The notes: generated by a model not told the origin, from the sequence alone. DNA of 64,000 nt from Alicyclobacillus fructus (GCF_017329605.1 NZ_JAFMTY010000004.1:95237-159236), one strand, 5' to 3'; positions 44,652 to 53,467 are shown, counted from the stretch's first letter. A program made the numbers and translations.

Positions 44652-45734
44652 ATGCATCCACATGTCGAAGTCCTGCGCGATCTCTGCGACGCACACGGCA
44701 TCTCGGGTTACGAATCCGGTGTCCGCAAGCTGTTCGAAGAGCGCCTCAAGCCGCTGTCTGAGGAACTGCTGCGCGATCGCACCGGGGGTGTGGTGGGCCG
44801 CAAAACCGGAGACCCGAACGGGCCCAAGGTGCTGATCGCCGGTCACCTCGATGAAATCGGCTTCATGGTGACGCACATCACCTCGGAAGGATTCCTGAAG
44901 TTTCAGCCCATCGGCGGCTGGTGGTCGCAGGTCGTTTTGGCGCAGCGCGTCGTGGTCCAAACGCGCAAGGGGCCGCTGCTCGGCGTCACGGGCTCCAAGC
45001 CTCCGCACATTCTGTCTGCGGACGAGCGCAAGAAGGTGGTGGAGCTGAAGGACGTCTTCGTCGACATCGGGGCCACGAGCAAGGAGCACGCCGAGGAAAT
45101 GGGCGTGCGCCCCGGGGATGCGATTGTTCCGTACTCGCCGTTTACCCAGCTCGGCAACCCGAAGATGTACGTCTCCAAGGCGCTCGACAACCGGCTCGGT
45201 TGCGCCACGGCCCTTTGTGTGTTGAAGGAGTTGCAGGGGCAGGCGCATCCGAACATCGTGTTTGCTGGCGCCACCGCTCAGGAGGAAGTGGGTCTGCGCG
45301 GCGCGAAGACACTCGTCCATCTGGTCGATCCGGATATTGCGATCTCCGTCGACGTCGGCATCGCCGGGGACACGCCCGGCATTGACAGCGGGGAGCGCCA
45401 GCATCTCGGCGACGCGGGCAAGGGGCCGCTTCTGATGATTTACGATCACTCCATGATTCCAAACAACCGATTCCGCGATTTCGTGCTGGATATCGCCGCT
45501 GCCGAAAACATCCCCGTTCAGTTGAGCAGCCTTGCCGGCGGCGGTACGGATGCCGGGTCGTTTCACCTGCACGGCATCGGCGTGCCGAGTGTCAACATCG
45601 GTTTCGCCACGCGCTACATCCACAGCCACAACGGTGTCGTGCACGAAGATGACTACCTCCAGGCGATTCAGCTCATCACCGCCATGGTCAAGGCGTTGGA
45701 CAAGGCTATGGTCACCGAAATTCAGGCGTGGTAA
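44652..45734 (+). CDS. M42-family metallo-aminopeptidase (glutamyl aminopeptidase type)
   Basis: A 360-residue TET-type dizinc aminopeptidase. Zinc ligands and base can be read in AGHLDEIGFMV, KALDNRLGC, ATAQEEVGLRG, I-S-V-D-V-G, GGGTDAG and RYIHSHNG. The family forms dodecameric tetrahedra and trims peptides in the cytosol. GAAGGGAG precedes the ATG. Confidence 0.94.
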   Translation: MHPHVEVLRDLCDAHGISGYESGVRKLFEERLKPLSEELLRDRTGGVVGRKTGDPNGPKVLIAGHLDEIGFMVTHITSEGFLKFQPIGGWWSQVVLAQRVVVQTRKGPLLGVTGSKPPHILSADERKKVVELKDVFVDIGATSKEHAEEMGVRPGDAIVPYSPFTQLGNPKMYVSKALDNRLGCATALCVLKELQGQAHPNIVFAGATAQEEVGLRGAKTLVHLVDPDIAISVDVGIAGDTPGIDSGERQHLGDAGKGPLLMIYDHSMIPNNRFRDFVLDIAAAENIPVQLSSLAGGGTDAGSFHLHGIGVPSVNIGFATRYIHSHNGVVHEDDYLQAIQLITAMVKALDKAMVTEIQAW

Positions 45735-45799
45735 AGTGAAGAATGGACAGTCCGCGAGGCGCCGACCACCGGCGCCGCGCTTCTCGAGGAGGCCCCTGA

Positions 45800-46282
45800 A
45801 TGCCCGATCTTCTGCATTTTTTGCAGGGCTTGTGGGGAAATACCGCGCTGATGGCCGCTCTCTGCGCCATCGTGGTGACCCAGATCCTGAAGGTTCCCAT
45901 TCATTTCGTGACGACGCGCGCCTGGGACTGGAGCCGTGTGTTTGGGGCGGGCGGCATGCCGAGCTCGCATTCCGCGGGCGTCGTGGCCCTCGCCAGCGCG
46001 CTCTGGTTTGTCGTCGGGCCGACGTCCCCCATTTTCGCCGTGGCTGTCGTGTTTGCCGCCATCGTGATGTACGACGCGGGAGGCATCCGCCGCCACGCGG
46101 GTGAGCACGCCGTCCTGCTGAATCGCATTGCCATGGAGTTCTCCCAGCGTTCGGAGTCGGCCGTCGCCGGACCGCCCGAGGGAGAACGCTTGAAGGAAAT
46201 TCTAGGGCACGAGCCGGCCGAGATCGTCGTGGGCGGCCTCATCGGGCTTGTCATCGGCATCACGTTTGGCAGGTGGTGGTAA
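45800..46282 (+). CDS. Divergent PAP2-family membrane protein (DUF212, YuiD-like)
   Basis: A 160-residue membrane protein with about four helices. GAGGMPSSHSAG and Y-D-A-G-G-I-R-R-H-A-G are the DUF212 signatures, related to acid phosphatases of the PAP2 type. Role unknown, possibly lipid phosphate metabolism. It follows the M42 gene by 65 bases and is followed within two bases by a Nudix gene. Confidence 0.88.
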   Translation: MPDLLHFLQGLWGNTALMAALCAIVVTQILKVPIHFVTTRAWDWSRVFGAGGMPSSHSAGVVALASALWFVVGPTSPIFAVAVVFAAIVMYDAGGIRRHAGEHAVLLNRIAMEFSQRSESAVAGPPEGERLKEILGHEPAEIVVGGLIGLVIGITFGRWW

Positions 46283-46283
46283 C

Positions 46284-46760
46284 GTGGGGGGCGAGCGGTT
46301 TTTGCCGGCCAAAAACTTGATCTTCGATCTCGCCCTGCGCGATCCCGCCCCACATTCCGTGCTCGTCTTCGCGCGGCTGTTTGACGGCTGCGTATGGGTG
46401 CGCCACCACGCGCGAGGCTGGGAACTTCCCGGCGGCAAAGTGGAACCGGGGGAGACACCCGAGGACGCGGCGAGGCGGGAGGCCCTGGAGGAAGCAGGCG
46501 CGTTGCTGGAGAATGTCACCTGGGTGGCGCAGTATACCATTCTCCTCCGCGACGGCCGCGAAGCGAGCAAATGGGTGTATGTGGCCGATGTCCAGGACGT
46601 GAAGGCCCGGCCGGCGGCATCCGAGACGACGGCGGTGCGGCTGGTGTCATGGACGCAAGGTGCGGGAGCCTTTCCAGAAGACGAACGAAGCCCCATCGTG
46701 CGAGATGCGGTTTTTACGAGGCTGTTTCGCGAAGTGGCATTGCGCGCGCAAGTGAGGTGA
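46284..46760 (+). CDS. Nudix hydrolase (YtkD/MutT-like)
   Basis: A 158-residue Nudix protein with a perfect box: GGKVEPGETPEDAARREALEEAG, split here as G-G-K-V-E-P-G-E and R-E-A-L-E-E-A-G. Overall pattern (W-E-L-P-G-G-K-V-E-P, V-A-Q-Y-T-I) resembles YtkD/MutTA, an 8-oxo-dGTP or RNA 5' pyrophosphohydrolase. GTG 46284 is the first sensible start; TTG 46302 after the G-rich run is an alternative. Frame upstream to 46248 overlaps DUF212 and is unlikely. Confidence 0.88.
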   Translation: MGGERFLPAKNLIFDLALRDPAPHSVLVFARLFDGCVWVRHHARGWELPGGKVEPGETPEDAARREALEEAGALLENVTWVAQYTILLRDGREASKWVYVADVQDVKARPAASETTAVRLVSWTQGAGAFPEDERSPIVRDAVFTRLFREVALRAQVR

Positions 46761-46764
46761 TAGG

Positions 46765-47196
46765 GTGTTTCTGACCAAGGATCATAAGCGCCAAATCGAG
46801 GCATGGCTTGAGGCGCTCGGCGCAAGAACCGCATGGCTGCAGGCTTTGGCGGAGCGAGAGGACGCCTGGGAAGAGGATCTCACGTGGCGGCTCGCCGCCG
46901 AGCGCGGCATCTGGACGAGCGTCGAGTACGTGACGGACATCGCTTCGCTCATCATCGATGCCCTCGTGATGCGCGATCCCGGCGGCTACGCCGATATCGT
47001 CAAAGTCCTTGTCGAGGAAGAGGTCCTCGACGCGCGTTGGTTCGACGCGTTCACCGGCGTGATCGACTTCCGCTCGCGCCTTTTGCGCGATCACGCCCGC
47101 ATCACGCCGGCCGACGTGCGGGAGGCCGTCTCCCGTTACGCGGACCTGTTCTCTCCTTTCATGGACCAGATTCGCGAGTTTCTCCGCGCGAACTAG
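46765..47196 (+). CDS. DUF86/HepT-like protein (YutE-like) with altered catalytic motif
   Basis: A 143-residue all-helical protein of the DUF86/HepT superfamily, related to Bacillus YutE. HepT toxins carry R-x4-6-H-x-Y; the corresponding place here reads FRSRLLRDHARI, with Arg and His in place of the His and Tyr. No MNT-type nucleotidyltransferase antitoxin gene is adjacent. It may be a domesticated or inactive form. GTG 46765 starts four bases after the Nudix stop. Its 3' end overlaps the convergent 3D gene by four bases. Confidence 0.75.
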   Translation: MFLTKDHKRQIEAWLEALGARTAWLQALAEREDAWEEDLTWRLAAERGIWTSVEYVTDIASLIIDALVMRDPGGYADIVKVLVEEEVLDARWFDAFTGVIDFRSRLLRDHARITPADVREAVSRYADLFSPFMDQIREFLRAN

Positions 47197-47723
47197 ACGT
47201 CGTCGAGATCGTCCGGGATGTACACGGTGACCCGGCAGTTGCGCTTCACCCCAAACTGCAAGGCATGTTTTCGCGACGGCATCAGCACGTCGATGTGATG
47301 GCCTCGAATGGCACCTCCCGTGTCTTCCGCGATTCGCCAGCCCACGCCCTCGATGTAGAGCAGGCTGCCGTAGGGGATGACCGCCGGATCGACGGCGACG
47401 GTGCGCCCGATCACGGCTGGCCGCCCGGTGCTCGTCACGCCGAAGCCGGGATCGCCCGGATCTTTTCCGGTGGAGAAACGGTCCAGGTTGTAGGCCGTGA
47501 CGACGAACGTGTCGGTCAGCTTGCGACAACGGCGAATGTCGTAGCTGCGGCCAAAGACCGTGATGGCCTCCGGCTCGGATCGCCACGAAGCAGGCGCCGC
47601 GTGGGCCGGCGCGTGCGTGGATTTCGCCACCGATGTTCCGCGCGCTGGCGTGGCGGTCGAGCACCAACAGGCGGCTGCACAGATGAGTGTGAGGCACATA
47701 CCTATGCATCGGGAACTGTTCAT
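47193..47723 (-). CDS. Exported 3D-domain protein (YabE/Sps-type wall enzyme)
   Basis: A 176-residue protein with a signal peptide and a C-terminal 3D domain: the three aspartates lie in V-A-V-D-P-x-V-I-P-Y-G-S-L, R-I-A-E-D-T-G-G and H-H-I-D-V-L-M-P. This double-psi barrel is found in MltA-like and YabE-like wall lytic enzymes, including spore germination factors. ATG 47723 is listed, without a strong ribosome site; ATG 47698 is an alternative. Downstream of the riboswitch-controlled NlpC/P60 gene, with a strong hairpin between. Confidence 0.82.
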   Translation of the reverse strand: MNSSRCIGMCLTLICAAACWCSTATPARGTSVAKSTHAPAHAAPASWRSEPEAITVFGRSYDIRRCRKLTDTFVVTAYNLDRFSTGKDPGDPGFGVTSTGRPAVIGRTVAVDPAVIPYGSLLYIEGVGWRIAEDTGGAIRGHHIDVLMPSRKHALQFGVKRNCRVTVYIPDDLDDV

Positions 47724-47786
47724 GGTTGTAAGATGTGCATGGAAGGCCCATTTATGCAACAGGCGAGGGGGTCTATGGAATGGCTT

Positions 47787-47822
47787 CGCCCGGCCGAGCG
47801 CATCGCGCATCCCGGCCGGGCG
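47787..47822 (-). terminator. Strong hairpin after the NlpC/P60 gene
   Basis: CGCCCGGCCG (47787-47796) and CGGCCGGGCG (47813-47822) form a perfect 10-bp stem just past the NlpC/P60 stop. No T tract follows on the minus strand, so termination may be partial, allowing some read-through into the 3D gene. Confidence 0.5.
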
Positions 47823-47834
47823 ATAGGTCTGTTT

Positions 47835-48377
47835 TCAGGTGTACATTTGTCGAACCGCGGACAGATGTCGATACCAGTACGATCCCGGCCGAACGCTGAG
47901 GAACCCCACGCGGCCCAATCCGCCGCCGCACTGGATCATCTCGCCGTTGCCAGCGTAGATGCCCACGTGACCGCCGTTGTCGAAAATCAGGAGGTCTCCA
48001 GGCTTCAAGTCACTGTATGGGACTCGCCAACCGACTTCTGCATACTGAAGGCGGGACGAGGTCGTGAACACGTAGCCGAGCGCATGGTGGTACACGTATT
48101 CCACAAAGTTGGAACAGTCAAACCCATACTGTCCTCGATCTTCGTTGTGACCCCAGATGTACGGCGTCCCAATTTTGCTTTCAGCGACTTCCAAGACGGC
48201 CTGCGTCTTCGCCTGATACGACGCACTCTCCGAAGCGAGAGGGTGAATGGACGGATCGAGATGAACGCCTGGAGGAAGCGCGGTCTGCGCAAAGGCGGTG
48301 CACCCGCCAAACGTCAGCGCCGCGGCGCAAGCGGCAGATGCGGTGATGGCACGAATCGAGGTTCGTTTCAGCAGCAT
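47835..48377 (-). CDS. Secreted NlpC/P60 cysteine endopeptidase
   Basis: A 180-residue exported protein: signal peptide (about 1-31, ending around T-A-F-A-Q) and a C-terminal NlpC/P60 domain that cleaves peptide stems of peptidoglycan. The catalytic Cys is in YGFDCSNFVEYVY, the His in GGHVGIYAG and the third residue near M-I-Q-C. ATG 48377 follows AGGAGGAG, and a c-di-AMP riboswitch lies directly upstream, so the longer frame to 48581 is wrong. Such hydrolases are classic targets of this riboswitch. Confidence 0.92.
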   Translation of the reverse strand: MLLKRTSIRAITASAACAAALTFGGCTAFAQTALPPGVHLDPSIHPLASESASYQAKTQAVLEVAESKIGTPYIWGHNEDRGQYGFDCSNFVEYVYHHALGYVFTTSSRLQYAEVGWRVPYSDLKPGDLLIFDNGGHVGIYAGNGEMIQCGGGLGRVGFLSVRPGSYWYRHLSAVRQMYT

Positions 48378-48390
48378 GCTTCTCCTCCTA

Positions 48391-48516
48391 TAGCCTCCGA
48401 GGTTAGTTGACGGGTTCGGGTGGAAGAGTCCCCCTATGCGCCCGTCGGCGCAATTCACCCCTGGGCGATGAGCCCTGGATTCCCCCGTACCTGCTTGACG
48501 CAGGATTCGGCGTGAT
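48391..48516 (-). promoter_or_regulatory. c-di-AMP riboswitch (ydaO-yuaA motif)
   Basis: Read on the minus strand, the leader shows the ydaO-yuaA core in order: a CCTGC/GCAGG hairpin, GGGGGAATCC, CAGGGGTGAAT, a GCGCC/GGCGC hairpin, and the highly conserved 3' part CCCGAACCCGTCAACTAACC followed by TCGGAGGC. It ends 13 bases before the NlpC/P60 start, next to the ribosome site. The class binds cyclic di-AMP and usually turns the gene off. Limits are approximate. The remaining 48517-48736 holds no gene that I can support. Confidence 0.9.
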
Positions 48517-48736
48517 GTTTGGTGTGGCTGGTGCACTGAAAGCGTAACAGGAAGCGCAAGCTCATTCATTACGAGAATCATGGATCAGCCGGAGGAAGGC
48601 TGGATCGGGAGGAAATCCGCCGGTTGAAGTCTTGTGAATGGTATCGAGTGACGATGGAACTCAAAGGTGCGTTTTGGCATGACAGAGGATGGCAAGGTCT
48701 GGGCACGGCGCGGTTCGCAGAGTTCGCGCCCACGAG

Positions 48737-48764
48737 AAAGGCCCCGACCCTTGGTCGAGGCCTT
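48737..48764 (-). terminator. Intrinsic terminator of the repeat-protein gene
   Basis: On the minus strand AAGGCCTCGACC pairs with GGTCGGGGCCTTT (one G-U pair) around a 2-4 base loop, ending in a short T run. It lies 17 bases past the stop of the gene at 48781. Confidence 0.8.
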
Positions 48765-48780
48765 CGAGCGTGCGTGCGCT

Positions 48781-49611
48781 TCAGGCGTTCGTGGTCGCAT
48801 TCGAAGCCGTGGAGGACGAGGTCGGCTGTGCGCCTGGAAGATGAGCGCCAGACGGACGCGGCAGCGTGCCGTTGACCCAATCCGAAATCCACTGATCGAT
48901 CCGCGATTCCATTGCCTGCGCCTGGCTCGAGGTAATCTTGCCGGCTGACTCCGCCTTCTGCAGGTCGGCCTGAACCGCACTTTCGAGATCCGAGATGAGC
49001 GTCGAAGTGGACACGCCTTGGGCGGTCGCGATTTCGCTCAAGGTCTCACCCTTGTGCAAATCCGCCACGAGTGTCTCCTGCGACACCCCCAGGTCCTTTG
49101 CGGCAGTCGCGATCAGCTCCCGGCGCCAGACGCCCACGCCTCGCGGACGTACCTTGTCCCATCCAGAAGGCCATGTGCCGCTTACCCACGCCTGAATGAC
49201 GCGATCGACCCGCGTTTCGATGGCAGAAGCTTGCTCACTCGTGAGCTTGCCGCTCTGCACGTCGGCCTGAAGGTCGGATGCAGCCTTGTTTTCGAGAGCC
49301 GAAACCAACTCGGAAGTCGACACGCCCGCTGAGGACGCGAGTTGAGACAACGTCTTGCCGTCTCGAAGATCCTGTCGAAGTGCAGTCGTTGTCAGATTGA
49401 GCTCTTGCGCGGCTTCGGTGAGCAAATCTTCTCTCAGCGATTGCATCAGTTGTCGATCCGGGCGCGCTGCTGAACCGGTCTTCTCATCGGCAAAAACCGC
49501 GGACGATCCAGAGTGGACGGCGGCCAAGATCGCGCCACCGCCGACCGCAAACGTGGAGAGCAGAGCGGCCGAGCCTAGAAGGGCCTTTCGTTGAATGGAC
49601 ATTGCCATCAT
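48781..49611 (-). CDS. Exported protein with two tandem ~85-residue helical repeats
   Basis: A 276-residue protein with a signal peptide (about 1-37). Two homologous units follow: the first from about L-T-E-A-A-Q-E-L-N-L to W-V-S-G-T-W-P, the second from A-T-A-A-K-D-L-G-V to W-V-N-G-T-L-P. Each has a short LysM-like start (L-x-x-G-x-T-L-S-x-[IL]-A-x-x-x-G-V-S-T) and a second part with G-K-[LI]-T-S-[ES]-Q-A, as in DUF2680-type proteins. Linker in the middle is Trp/Arg-rich. The tail is Ser/Thr/Asn-rich. Function unknown; likely envelope-associated. GGAGG five bases before ATG 49611. Confidence 0.75.
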   Translation of the reverse strand: MMAMSIQRKALLGSAALLSTFAVGGGAILAAVHSGSSAVFADEKTGSAARPDRQLMQSLREDLLTEAAQELNLTTTALRQDLRDGKTLSQLASSAGVSTSELVSALENKAASDLQADVQSGKLTSEQASAIETRVDRVIQAWVSGTWPSGWDKVRPRGVGVWRRELIATAAKDLGVSQETLVADLHKGETLSEIATAQGVSTSTLISDLESAVQADLQKAESAGKITSSQAQAMESRIDQWISDWVNGTLPRPSGAHLPGAQPTSSSTASNATTNA

Positions 49612-49704
49612 CGCCACCTCCGTACCGAAACTGGAATAGGAACGGTACGGCTTGAACGTAACACAGGATGCTTGAAATCCTCTTGAAGCCGAAGGGAGCG
49701 TGGC

Positions 49705-50151
49705 TTAGCTCACCCACCACGGATCTCGGACGCAGGACTGGAGAACAAGTTCCAACTGTTGCGACGACACGCGGTACGGCACATTCTTCTTTCGCTTGTG
49801 ACGCACCATCTGGACCATGCCGTCTCCGTACAGGTACGCAGTGAATTCGTACATCTTCTTGCCTTCTTTGACGCGAATAAAGATCGGGTTATAGTTGAGC
49901 TCAGGGACCATACCCCGTTCAAACAGGAAATCGGCTTGGTTGAACGCGTGAAGAAATCGGTCGCGATCGCGCCCTCGAAGTTCAGTTCCGTACACGTTCA
50001 CCGAAGTCACTCGTGAGACGTCGAAGGTCGGATGAATCGAAAGCGACGAAACGAGCCGATTGATCCATATGCTAGGCGGTGTCAGTGCGAACGCCAACAT
50101 GGGGAACACGACGGCGGCAGCGTAGACAACCCACTGCGGAATAGCTGGCAA
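49705..50151 (-). CDS. Hypothetical protein with one N-terminal membrane helix
   Basis: A 148-residue protein with a hydrophobic N-terminus (about 8-30) that may be a signal anchor, followed by a soluble, basic domain with VYGTELRGRDRDRFL and a pattern of alternating strands (F-T-A-Y-L-Y-G-D-G-M-V-Q-M-V). It ends CVRDPWWVS. Not recognised. ATG 50151 lies near the edge of the mobile region; it appears to be the last intact core gene before the IS scars. Confidence 0.6.
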   Translation of the reverse strand: MPAIPQWVVYAAAVVFPMLAFALTPPSIWINRLVSSLSIHPTFDVSRVTSVNVYGTELRGRDRDRFLHAFNQADFLFERGMVPELNYNPIFIRVKEGKKMYEFTAYLYGDGMVQMVRHKRKKNVPYRVSSQQLELVLQSCVRDPWWVS

Positions 50152-50278
50152 CCCGGATCTCCCCTCATTCGAGAACTCGCCTTGAGGATATTATAGCGCT
50201 CAGGGCGCGGCCATTTGTATCGAATTTGCCGGTCGTGAGATCGCCTTTGTGACGTTTCATGGAGATGTTGTGAGGCAG

Positions 50279-51319
50279 GCCCTCACGCATCTTTTCCGCG
50301 GCTCAAGTGAGGAAGCCAGGTCGTGGGTGGCAAGAGGGATGCAAGCACAAGAGGCGCAAGAATACTTGTTTCGCTGGGAATCGACAGGAGATGGTTGACA
50401 AATGTAGAAAGCCTCCTAGGGGGTCAACCCAAGGAGGCGATGCCACTGTGGGCAGACAGTGGGCAAGAGGATGACTCCTTCGATGGATGGCGTGTGGCGG
50501 CCATCGATGGCCCTGTATGTCAGCCAACTTCATACACGCCGCGTTGGACGCTGAGCAAGATGTGGAAGTACGGATGAAAGAAACCCGCCGTTCCATCATG
50601 AAGGACTCCCAAGGTCTGTCCAAGGCCCGCCAGCCTGACGCATCTCGGGATGAAACGGACAGCAAGGGCCATCAGGTGCATGTTGAGGCCTGGGACGAGG
50701 GAGAACTTACAAGCGGACCGTAGGTGCGCGGTGCCGATGCGCATGGTCAAGGTCGTCCAAACCACGACGCGACATGTATCAGAAGGGCGGCGAAAACCCG
50801 GTTGAGGAGGAAATCATCGAGCGGTGGATAGCGACCCCATGCAAGAAGACGGCCGTTCCAACGCAGACGATTGCCAAAATGGCATCGGCACGATGGAATA
50901 TTGAAAACGTTGGGTTCCACGACATGAAAGCGTATTGGTACATCAACCACCCATTTGTGCACCATCCCACGGTCGAGGGGGCGTGGATGGGGATCTTGGT
51001 ACTGGCGGTGAACCTGCTCTAGACATTTGTGTACGGACCTCTACCGCCATTTTCGGTGGTGGGCAATCCCGTTGAGCGAAGTCGTCTAGGAGCTTCGAGA
51101 ACAGATACGCTGGTCGCGTCTGGACACGGCTAATCAAGGCTTTGTGGAATACAGGATCACCACAACCAAACTGAACCGGATTCGACCCATTGCGTTACAC
51201 GAATGATGCCCGTGGAACGCGAAAAATGTCGAATCCAAGAAGTCGCACAACTTTTGAGAGAGGTGTTTGATCACGCGGAGCGCAAAGGAGCGCCACCAGG
51301 AAAAAAGATGCGTGGGGGC
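50279..51319 (+). mobile_element. Decayed insertion sequence with recognisable inverted ends
   Basis: Left end GCCCTCACGCATCTTTT (50279-50295) matches the reverse complement of the right end (51303-51319) at 16 of 17 positions, defining a 1041-bp unit. Inside is a broken transposase. The stretch 51023-51302 holds no open frame and is taken as the IS 3' part. A second copy of the right end lies at 56548-56572 (24 of 25 bases equal to 51293-51317). No clear target duplication is seen. Confidence 0.65.
50470..51022 (+). pseudogene. Broken DDE transposase (IS4-like), C-terminal part
   Basis: Pieces of one protein are spread over different frames: FDGWRVAAIDG (about 50490), MKETRRSIMKDSQG (50574 on), MRMVKVVQTTTRHV (50737 on) and the C-terminal RWNIENVGFHDMK, which is a typical IS4-superfamily ending with the catalytic Glu. 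The frame at 50737 differs from the frame at 50774, showing at least one frameshift, and stops interrupt the middle. The N-terminus upstream of about 50470 is not recognisable. Confidence 0.7.
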
Positions 51320-51399
51320 TGCTGAGGGATCGCGAAGAGTTGACAGCCACGAAGTTGCCGATGTAAATTATATCTGCGTTTGGACTCCTTCATAGGCGT

Positions 51400-51474
51400 G
51401 CGGAAGTAGCTCAGGGGTAGAGCATCGCCTTGCCAAGGCGAGGGTCGCGGGTTCGAATCCCGTCTTCCGCTCCA
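51400..51474 (+). tRNA. tRNA-Gly(GCC)
   Basis: A cloverleaf can be drawn: acceptor GCGGAAG/CTTCCGC, D arm with AGCTCAGGGGTAGAGC, anticodon loop TTGCCAA with anticodon GCC, T arm GGGTTCGAATCCC, and an encoded CCA tail. Seventy-five bases. Confidence 0.97.
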
Positions 51475-51512
51475 TTTTGAGGGGGAGGGCGACCTCTCCT
51501 TCGTTGTCATGT

Positions 51513-51602
<90 letters not shown>

Positions 51603-51705
51603 TTGGATTTTTCGCGCCACAGGCATTTTGGGTGTTGGGTTGATTTCTTCCCCACTTGCCAGCGCGTTTGATGTACTGCAAAACCGTTGATGCTCCATCA
51701 ACGAC

Positions 51706-51735
51706 AGCGGCTGTCCGAAATGAGGCCGCTTTTCG
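51706..51735 (+). terminator. Probable terminator of the tRNA pair
   Basis: AGCGGC and GCCGCT form a stem followed by TTTTCGTC. Just upstream, CGTTGATG-CTC-CATCAACG (51685-51703) is another perfect hairpin. The stretch 51603-51770 otherwise contains no gene. Confidence 0.55.
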
Positions 51736-51770
51736 TCTGTTCACGTGGAAAGGACCTATTCGAGGACTGG

Positions 51771-53014
51771 TGTGGAGTCAAGTTTGAGGATACCCGCGAA
51801 CCGAAAACGTTGTTCTATGTGCACCTAGCGGCGTCGATCTCGGCGGTCACGGCTTGACATGGAGCCCCTCCGGACATGACTTCGCGTTTTGTGCAGCCGA
51901 GCGACGCTCGCTCTCTTGGCGCCGGCAAGGCTATCTGCTATCTTGCTTGCATCTCCATTCAAGCCTTGCGGTATGAGCGGTGATCTCGTCCACAACCTGC
52001 ATTCGCAAAATTCGTCCGGGGTATGGTATCCGATGGATGTGCGGATTCGCTTTCGGTTGTACCAGATTTCGATGTACTCGAAGATCCGCTTGATGGCCCC
52101 CGCGCGCGTGTTGAATCGCTCCAGATAGATGAGTTCCCGCTTGAGGACGCTGTGAAGGATTCCATGCAGGTATTGTGGAAACCGTTTCCCCTTCAACTCT
52201 TGCTTCCCACCATGCCATATGCTTGTCGGTACTTTTGATACTCGCGCGACGCCTATTGGCTAACGCGTCCCACTCGACCATCTTTCCAGCAACTAGTCCT
52301 CCAGACTTTCCAGATCAATCCTTCCATCTCGGTTGGAATGCACGTGATATCGGCCGTGTGCATCTGAACCGGGAGCTCGGTCACAAAGCGTTGGTCGAGC
52401 ACGCTTTTGTGGCCAGGACACGTGTGTCGCGACGCCGAGGTGGCCTTGCACTTGCGCACCGGTCGGATTCGGAGGCCGTGCTCTTTCACCGAATGCGCCA
52501 CGGTGAGCAATGTTTTCTGCTTCTCCGCGAATAAAGGACTGAATCTTCTTACTTCATGAGAAGTGCTTGGACTCCGCACCGAAATCTCGGAGCGGTGCGC
52601 ATGGATCCAAGCGAGGGCTGCTTCCAGTCGGCATTGTTTCTTACGATCTCGCTCTCCCCGCGTAAGCGTCGGTTTTCCCGATCCAAATCGCGTGGTGCTT
52701 TGTGCACCCGGGCACAGGTATCAACTTCCAAACGGGGGGGTGATCGGGATCCTCGCGATACTTGGCGATCCGCCCGGACAAGCCCTTCGGGGAACTTTGC
52801 TGGATGCTTTGTTCCATGTTCAAGACTCTGGGTCTTTCGACTCTCAAGCTTCGTAATCGGAAATCGGAGGTTCAAGATGCGGAAGGATCGACGAATGCGA
52901 ACGGGACTGCGTCGAGCCATTCGCGCTGATGACTCGACGCACCCGCCGCTCCAAAGTGCAGTGGGGCCGGAAACCCACTGACGAGATCGTAACGTAAGTT
53001 TCGCGACTAAACCA
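51771..53014 (-). mobile_element. Decayed IS3-family element
   Basis: The right end begins TGTGGAGTCAAGTTTG at 51771; the left end may be TGGTTTAGTCGCGAAAC read from 53014 on the minus strand. That gives about 1.24 kb, the normal IS3-family length. The 145 bases at 51771-51915 match 56403-56547 in inverted orientation without gaps (about 120 identical by eye). The IS3 transposase remnants lie on the minus strand. The left boundary is an inference. Confidence 0.7.
51850..52900 (-). pseudogene. IS3-family transposase remnants (orfA/orfB)
   Basis: Minus-strand fragments in several frames belong to one IS3 transposase: the C-terminal L-K-R-E-L-I-Y-L-E-R-F-N-T-R and I-F-E-Y-I-E-I-W-Y-N-R-K-R (about 52040-52150), the catalytic-core piece around T-A-D-I-T-C-I-P-T-E (about 52350), and orfA pieces D-R-E-N-R-R-L-R-G-E (about 52680) and K-Y-R-E-D-P-D-H-P (about 52750). 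Frameshifts and stops separate them, so no active transposase can be made. Confidence 0.75.
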
Positions 53015-53038
53015 TGCGAAATGATTGGAGGGCAATCC

Positions 53039-53431
53039 ATGCGATTGGTTTTGCCGCTCCCGCCGTCCGTCAACCACGCCTATCGAACCTACGTCCATCC
53101 GCAAACGGGCCAGCGCATGCGGGTTCTCACCTCCCAAGCGCAACGATTCCGGCGGGACGCGGCGTACTTGGCACTTCAGTGGCGGCAGGAGACGGGCTGG
53201 GTGGTGCCTCAGCCTGGTGTCAAGGTGGTGCTGAGGCTCTGGTACTTCTGGCCGTCGAACCGGCGCATGGACACGCATAACCGAGAGAAAGTGCTGTTGG
53301 ACGCGCTGGAAGGCGTGCTCTATCCCGAGGACCGATGGGTTCTGGTGCAGGAGATGGACTTTGAAGTGGATCGAAAACACCCTCGGCTTGAGGTCGAGGT
53401 GCTTCTTTACCAAGACCTTTGCGCAACGTAA
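53039..53431 (+). CDS. RusA-family Holliday junction resolvase
   Basis: A 130-residue RusA-like endonuclease. The conserved core M-D-T-H-N-R-E-K, L-L-D-A-L-E-G-V and Y-P-E-D-R-W-V carries the acidic metal-binding residues and basic DNA-binding residues of the family, and the N-terminus L-P-L-P-P-S-V-N-H matches. RusA proteins are phage-derived and process branched DNA. ATG 53039 follows GGAGGG with eight-base spacing. It begins directly after the IS3 remnant, so its native promoter may have been lost. Confidence 0.85.
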   Translation: MRLVLPLPPSVNHAYRTYVHPQTGQRMRVLTSQAQRFRRDAAYLALQWRQETGWVVPQPGVKVVLRLWYFWPSNRRMDTHNREKVLLDALEGVLYPEDRWVLVQEMDFEVDRKHPRLEVEVLLYQDLCAT

Positions 53432-53467
53432 CGATTTGAGCACGTGCATTGCGAACGTGTCAGAATT

